Below are positions 13,845 to 16,278 of a stretch of 16,278 nt of DNA, piece after piece (the stretch's first letter is position 1; each line of letters begins with the position of its first letter). The stretch is taken from positions 1 through 16,278 of the forward strand of contig JACQXP010000074.1 in assembly GCA_016208645.1 (NCBI GenBank). The letters are read 5' to 3'. The DNA is from Candidatus Methylomirabilota bacterium. GTDB taxonomy: Bacteria; Methylomirabilota; Methylomirabilia; Methylomirabilales; 2-02-FULL-66-22. Below the pieces are notes generated by a model that saw only the letters and a program-made list of their open reading frames with translations, was not told where the DNA came from and did no database searches. Both the position numbers and the translations under genes were made by a program.

Positions 13845-14207
13845 GTGGAAGTTGCGAACCGGGATCGGAGTGCCCCGTTCATCACCAAGGATCGCTCCGA
13901 GATCCGCTCGATCCTGGACCGGACGAACTCGACGGCGACGAACCAGAGCCTGGCCGAGGTCACGCTACCGCCCGGCGCAGAAACCGACGCGCACTTCCAT
14001 CCCCGGACCGAGGAGATCTATTACGTCTTGCGCGGCCGGGGACTCATGAACCTGGAAGGCGAACGGCGAGAACTCGGGCCGGGCGACGGCGTCCTGATCC
14101 CGCCGAAGACCCGCCACAGGATCCGGAACATCGGGCCGGAGCCCCTGGTATTCCTCTGCTGCTGCTCGCCGCCCTATTCGCACGAGGACACTGTCCTAAC
14201 AGGCTGA
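13845..14207 (+). CDS. Small cupin-domain protein (Cupin_2)
   Basis: The GTG at 13845 follows AAAGGGTGA with a 7-10 bp spacer. The protein has 120 residues and a single cupin barrel. Motif 1 is GAETDAHFHPRTEEIYYVLR (ligands H50, H52, E57, then G64). Motif 2 is GPGDGVLIPPKTRHRIRN (ligand H91). These four residues form the usual 3-His/1-Glu metal centre. Members of this size include phosphomannose-isomerase-like and mannose-binding enzymes, dioxygenases and sensors; the substrate cannot be assigned. The chain ends with a short cysteine cluster CCC (105-107). It stands alone and converges with the metallophosphoesterase gene across an inverted period-8 array. Confidence 0.85.
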   Translation: MEVANRDRSAPFITKDRSEIRSILDRTNSTATNQSLAEVTLPPGAETDAHFHPRTEEIYYVLRGRGLMNLEGERRELGPGDGVLIPPKTRHRIRNIGPEPLVFLCCCSPPYSHEDTVLTG

Positions 14208-14211
14208 ATGC

Positions 14212-14295
14212 GTTCGGGCGTTCGAGTGTTCGGCAGTTCGGTTGTTCCTGTTCCGGGAGAACCACCGAACGACCGAACTCCCGAACCACCGAACG
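14212..14295. repeat. Period-8 array, GTTCGG+NN, inverted halves
   Basis: 84 bp in strict 8-bp register: four GTTCGG-type units with a variable dinucleotide or trinucleotide (14212-14243), a centre of two units, then four complementary AACNNCCG units (14260-14291) and a closing AACG, followed by CTTTT. The halves are complementary at the invariant positions and differ at the linkers. It lies between the convergent cupin and metallophosphoesterase genes, so it could serve as a bidirectional transcript end. Confidence 0.85.
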
Positions 14296-14311
14296 CTTTT
14301 GGAGGGAACAG

Positions 14312-15511
14312 CTAGGTGAGTAGGAACAGCGTGACTTCCGGTGGGGCATTCAGTCGGATTGGCGTCCCCGTGGTGCCGATGCCACGACTCACGTACAGGT
14401 GGGAGGTGTTGATCCGGTAGAGCCCCTCGGGATAGGGGCTGAGGAGGTGGGCCAGACTGACGTCCACCCCCAGCAGGCTTAGCTTGATCTGGCCGCCGTG
14501 CCAGTGGCCCGCCAGGGTCAGCGGGATGCCCCGGTCGGCCGCCCGGGGGAAGATCTCGGGGCGATGCGACAGCAGCAGGGCCGGGATCGCGGGATCCAGC
14601 CCGCGCAGGGCCGCCTCCAGGTCGGGACGCCCGGTGCGCAGGTCATCAATTCCGGCGACGGCGAAGGATCCCTGCTCGGTGCGGATCACGCGGTGGGCAT
14701 TGTTCAGGAGCGCAATCCGGTGCTGCCGGAACACCGCCCGGATCTCGCGGAGCGTCCCGAACCAGTGTTCGTGGTTCCCCAGCGTGGCGAACGTCCCGTA
14801 GCGGGCGCGGACACGGGCCATCTCTTCCGCGCAGGCGGGGAGGAACGACATCGAGTTCGAGATGAAGTCCCCGGTGAGGACGAACAGATCGGGGTGAAGC
14901 TGGTTCACCAGGTCGGCGTACCGCCGCATCTCCTCGCGGGGCATGTAGAGGCCGGCGTGGATGTCGGTGAGGTGGGCCACCCGGAGCGGCCGGCCGAAGG
15001 GCAAGGTGATTTCCTGGACGTCGTACGCCTTGCTGGCGTAGGCGGCCCCGTAGCCGGAGAGCAAGAGGGGCGCCGTGGCCAGCCCGCCCACCCCGGCGCG
15101 GAGGAACCGCCGCCGGCCCGGATCCACGGGGACCGGGGCGGTCTGGCCGGCCAGGTCCCGGCAGGCCTGGGCGATCTTGCGACCAAGGCCGCCCACCGTC
15201 CGCGCGAGCCAGAGGACCAGCGCGGAGAACACCGAGCCGAAATTCCACACGGCCGCGGGGTACAGCAGGCCGACCTGCGCCACCATCGGCGGGTCCACCC
15301 AGGGAAAGTGCCGGAAGACCAGGAAGGCGTTGAGGATGAAGAGCAGGCCCATCGCCGCGCCCACCAGCAGGATCGCCCGCGACTTGAACCGAGCGGGCCG
15401 GCGCGAAGCTCGGATGGCCTGCCGGATGCGGGCAAAGAGGTAGCCCTGGGCCAGGGCAAAGATGCCGAAGACGATCAGGCGAAAGAGGAGGATGCGCGTT
15501 CCGAATATCAT
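14312..15511 (-). CDS. Membrane-anchored metallophosphoesterase (YkuE/YaeI-like)
   Basis: ATG 15511 (MIFGTRILLF) gives 399 residues. Four hydrophobic segments lie at about 7-25, 46-68, 76-104 and 137-155. The last follows RRRFLRAG (133-140), a twin-arginine-like element. The calcineurin-like phosphoesterase domain then carries all metal-site motifs: AHLTDIHAG (D183, H185), VLTGDF (D215), GNHEHW (N246, H247), LLLSHRP (H316) and AGHWHGGQ (H336, H338). This binuclear centre hydrolyses phosphate esters; related YkuE/YaeI proteins are membrane-associated, and YaeI-type enzymes belong to the UDP-diacylglucosamine pyrophosphatase-like group. The domain probably faces the periplasm or outer face. It is a single gene with its own candidate promoter. 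Confidence 0.88.
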   Translation of the reverse strand: MIFGTRILLFRLIVFGIFALAQGYLFARIRQAIRASRRPARFKSRAILLVGAAMGLLFILNAFLVFRHFPWVDPPMVAQVGLLYPAAVWNFGSVFSALVLWLARTVGGLGRKIAQACRDLAGQTAPVPVDPGRRRFLRAGVGGLATAPLLLSGYGAAYASKAYDVQEITLPFGRPLRVAHLTDIHAGLYMPREEMRRYADLVNQLHPDLFVLTGDFISNSMSFLPACAEEMARVRARYGTFATLGNHEHWFGTLREIRAVFRQHRIALLNNAHRVIRTEQGSFAVAGIDDLRTGRPDLEAALRGLDPAIPALLLSHRPEIFPRAADRGIPLTLAGHWHGGQIKLSLLGVDVSLAHLLSPYPEGLYRINTSHLYVSRGIGTTGTPIRLNAPPEVTLFLLT

Positions 15512-15552
15512 AAGCCGATGCAGCCCGGATACGATTCCCGAGTGGAGGCCGA

Positions 15553-15581
15553 ATAGTAGTGGACGTTCTGCAAATGGGCAA
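15553..15581 (-). promoter_or_regulatory. Candidate promoter for the metallophosphoesterase
   Basis: TTGCCC (complement of 15576-15581), a 17-bp spacer and TACTAT (complement of 15553-15558) lie 42 bp before the ATG. Each box matches the consensus at 4 of 6 positions, so it is only moderately convincing. Confidence 0.35.
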
Positions 15582-15665
15582 GTATCTTCTGGCGGCCCGT
15601 GAAGACGGGACCGGACTGGGACTGCCAAAGCCTGGGCAGATCCCCTGGACGAAGGGGAATCCTGC

Positions 15666-15881
15666 ATGGTCTCGCTGATATCGGTGAACAATCGCAAGGC
15701 GGCGGAGCAGATCCAGGCCCGCCTGCTGCAGCATGGCATACACGCGGCCTTGCAGCAGGAGGACCCGTCCCAACTTCTCTCCTGCTCGCCCACGGCAATG
15801 GTGTTCATCCACATCATCGTCAAGGAAACAGACCTGGCGCGGGCCCGGGAGATCCTGGCCGCGCGGTTGGAGGGCGCATGA
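15666..15881 (+). CDS. DUF2007-like small protein (putative signal-transducing)
   Basis: The ATG at 15666 has AAGGGG about 10 bp upstream. The 71-residue protein has a beta-alpha-beta-beta-alpha pattern: VSLISVNNRKAAEQIQARLL, GIHAALQQ, then VFIHIIVKETDLARAREIL. This fits the PF09413/DUF2007 fold, related to ACT-like and PII-like small domains, in which a helix starts with a residue sorting between strands. Its role is unknown. Its stop overlaps the start of the NUDIX gene as ATGA, so the two are translationally coupled. Confidence 0.7.
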   Translation: MVSLISVNNRKAAEQIQARLLQHGIHAALQQEDPSQLLSCSPTAMVFIHIIVKETDLARAREILAARLEGA

Positions 15882-16278
15882 AACCCGAGACCGACATCAC
15901 CAAGGCCACGCAGCTTCGCCCGGGCGTGGCGGCCATCATCTCCAACGGTGAGGGGAAGATCCTCCTGCAACGGCGCTCGGACAACGGCCTGTGGGGGCTG
16001 CCTGGCGGGTCGGTGGAGATCGGCGAGTCGGTCCGGGACGCGATCGTCCGCGAGGTGCGGGAGGAAACCGGCCTGACCGTGGAGGGCGTTTGCCTGATCG
16101 GAGTCTACTCGGATCCGAAGGTCCAGGTCGTCCGGTCCCCCGACGGCAACGTCGTGCACTACATCAGCAGCGTGTTTGCGTGCCGCATCCTGGCGGGCAC
16201 CCTCCAGACCTGCGACGAGACCCTGGACCTGCAATTCTTCGATCCGGCCCAGCTCCCCGAAGACCTCGTGCCCATGCA
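15878..16278 (+). CDS. NUDIX hydrolase (3' truncated by window)
   Basis: The ATG at 15878 overlaps the DUF2007-like stop (ATGA) and has GGAGGG 4 bp upstream. 133 codons are visible and the frame runs off the end. The N-terminus MKPETDITKATQLRPGVAAI leads into ILLQRRSDNGLWGLPGGSVE. The Nudix box is complete: G-x5-E-x7-REVREETGL, with GGSVEIGES ahead. The third glutamate pair of the box (EE) gives the metal-binding acids. Such enzymes hydrolyse nucleoside diphosphates linked to another moiety; the substrate is unspecified. The LLQRRSDNGLWGLPGG form is that of the ADP-ribose pyrophosphatase/MutT-like branch with a tryptophan before the loop. Confidence 0.93.
   Translation, partial: MKPETDITKATQLRPGVAAIISNGEGKILLQRRSDNGLWGLPGGSVEIGESVRDAIVREVREETGLTVEGVCLIGVYSDPKVQVVRSPDGNVVHYISSVFACRILAGTLQTCDETLDLQFFDPAQLPEDLVPM

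Noticed and set aside
1439..14295. An insertion sequence or MITE behind the inverted repeats
   Set aside because: No transposase gene, no target-site duplications seen, and the repeat cores differ from gap to gap, so they are not copies of one element.
14312..16234. A 640-residue reading frame extending the phosphoesterase upstream past 15511
   Set aside because: The N-terminal extension runs antisense through the DUF2007-like and NUDIX genes and lacks any domain or repeat; the hydrophobic start MIFGTRILLF at 15511 is a natural one.

Overview
The window is a GC-rich, gene-dense bacterial chromosome segment. It holds 17 protein genes or gene remnants plus one more truncated by the window end, one tRNA gene, and a probable structured RNA. 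GTG/TTG starts, short operons and sigma70-type promoters point to a bacterium. The gene content suggests an uncultured, high-GC Gram-negative lineage of the Methylomirabilota/Desulfobacterota kind, but the sequence alone does not fix the phylum.

Layout. 1-2285 (+): the 3' part of a GT-B glycosyltransferase, an internally deleted LysR-type regulator, and a LysE-family exporter. 2320-6181 (-): two class I methyltransferases, a LOG/TIGR00725-like nucleotide-binding protein, a stand-alone JAB/MPN (JAMM) peptidase, and a helical-repeat protein. 6338-6697 (-): tRNA-Ala(CGC), preceded by a strong promoter and a rod-like structured transcript that may be a 6S-type RNA. 6698-9878 (-): radC, then an adenine-deaminase-like amidohydrolase, then an orotate-phosphoribosyltransferase-like gene, apparently one operon. 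10050-13330 (-): a magnesium-type locus with a double PRC-barrel protein, a PRC-PRC-MgtE_N-CBS-CBS protein without any membrane domain, and an NRAMP-fold transporter whose metal-site motifs are altered. This locus has a clear promoter. 13530-14207 (+): a short-chain dehydrogenase C-terminal remnant and a small cupin. 14312-15511 (-): a membrane-anchored metallophosphoesterase. 15666-end (+): a DUF2007-like small protein translationally coupled to a NUDIX hydrolase that runs off the window.

Two things stand out. First, many of the intergenic gaps are filled by degenerate short-word tandem arrays. Each array uses a different word of 6-9 bp with a strict period and a variable base or dinucleotide, and most are arranged as head-to-head inverted arms that would fold into hairpins (1439-1530, 3949-4021, 4550-4669, 9882-9961, 13736-13805, 14212-14295). 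They share architecture but not sequence. Second, the NRAMP-like transporter lacks the canonical DPGN and MPH metal-binding motifs and sits directly behind a soluble MgtE-type Mg2+-sensor domain protein. This suggests a split Mg2+ uptake system in which the sensor and the pore are separate polypeptides.
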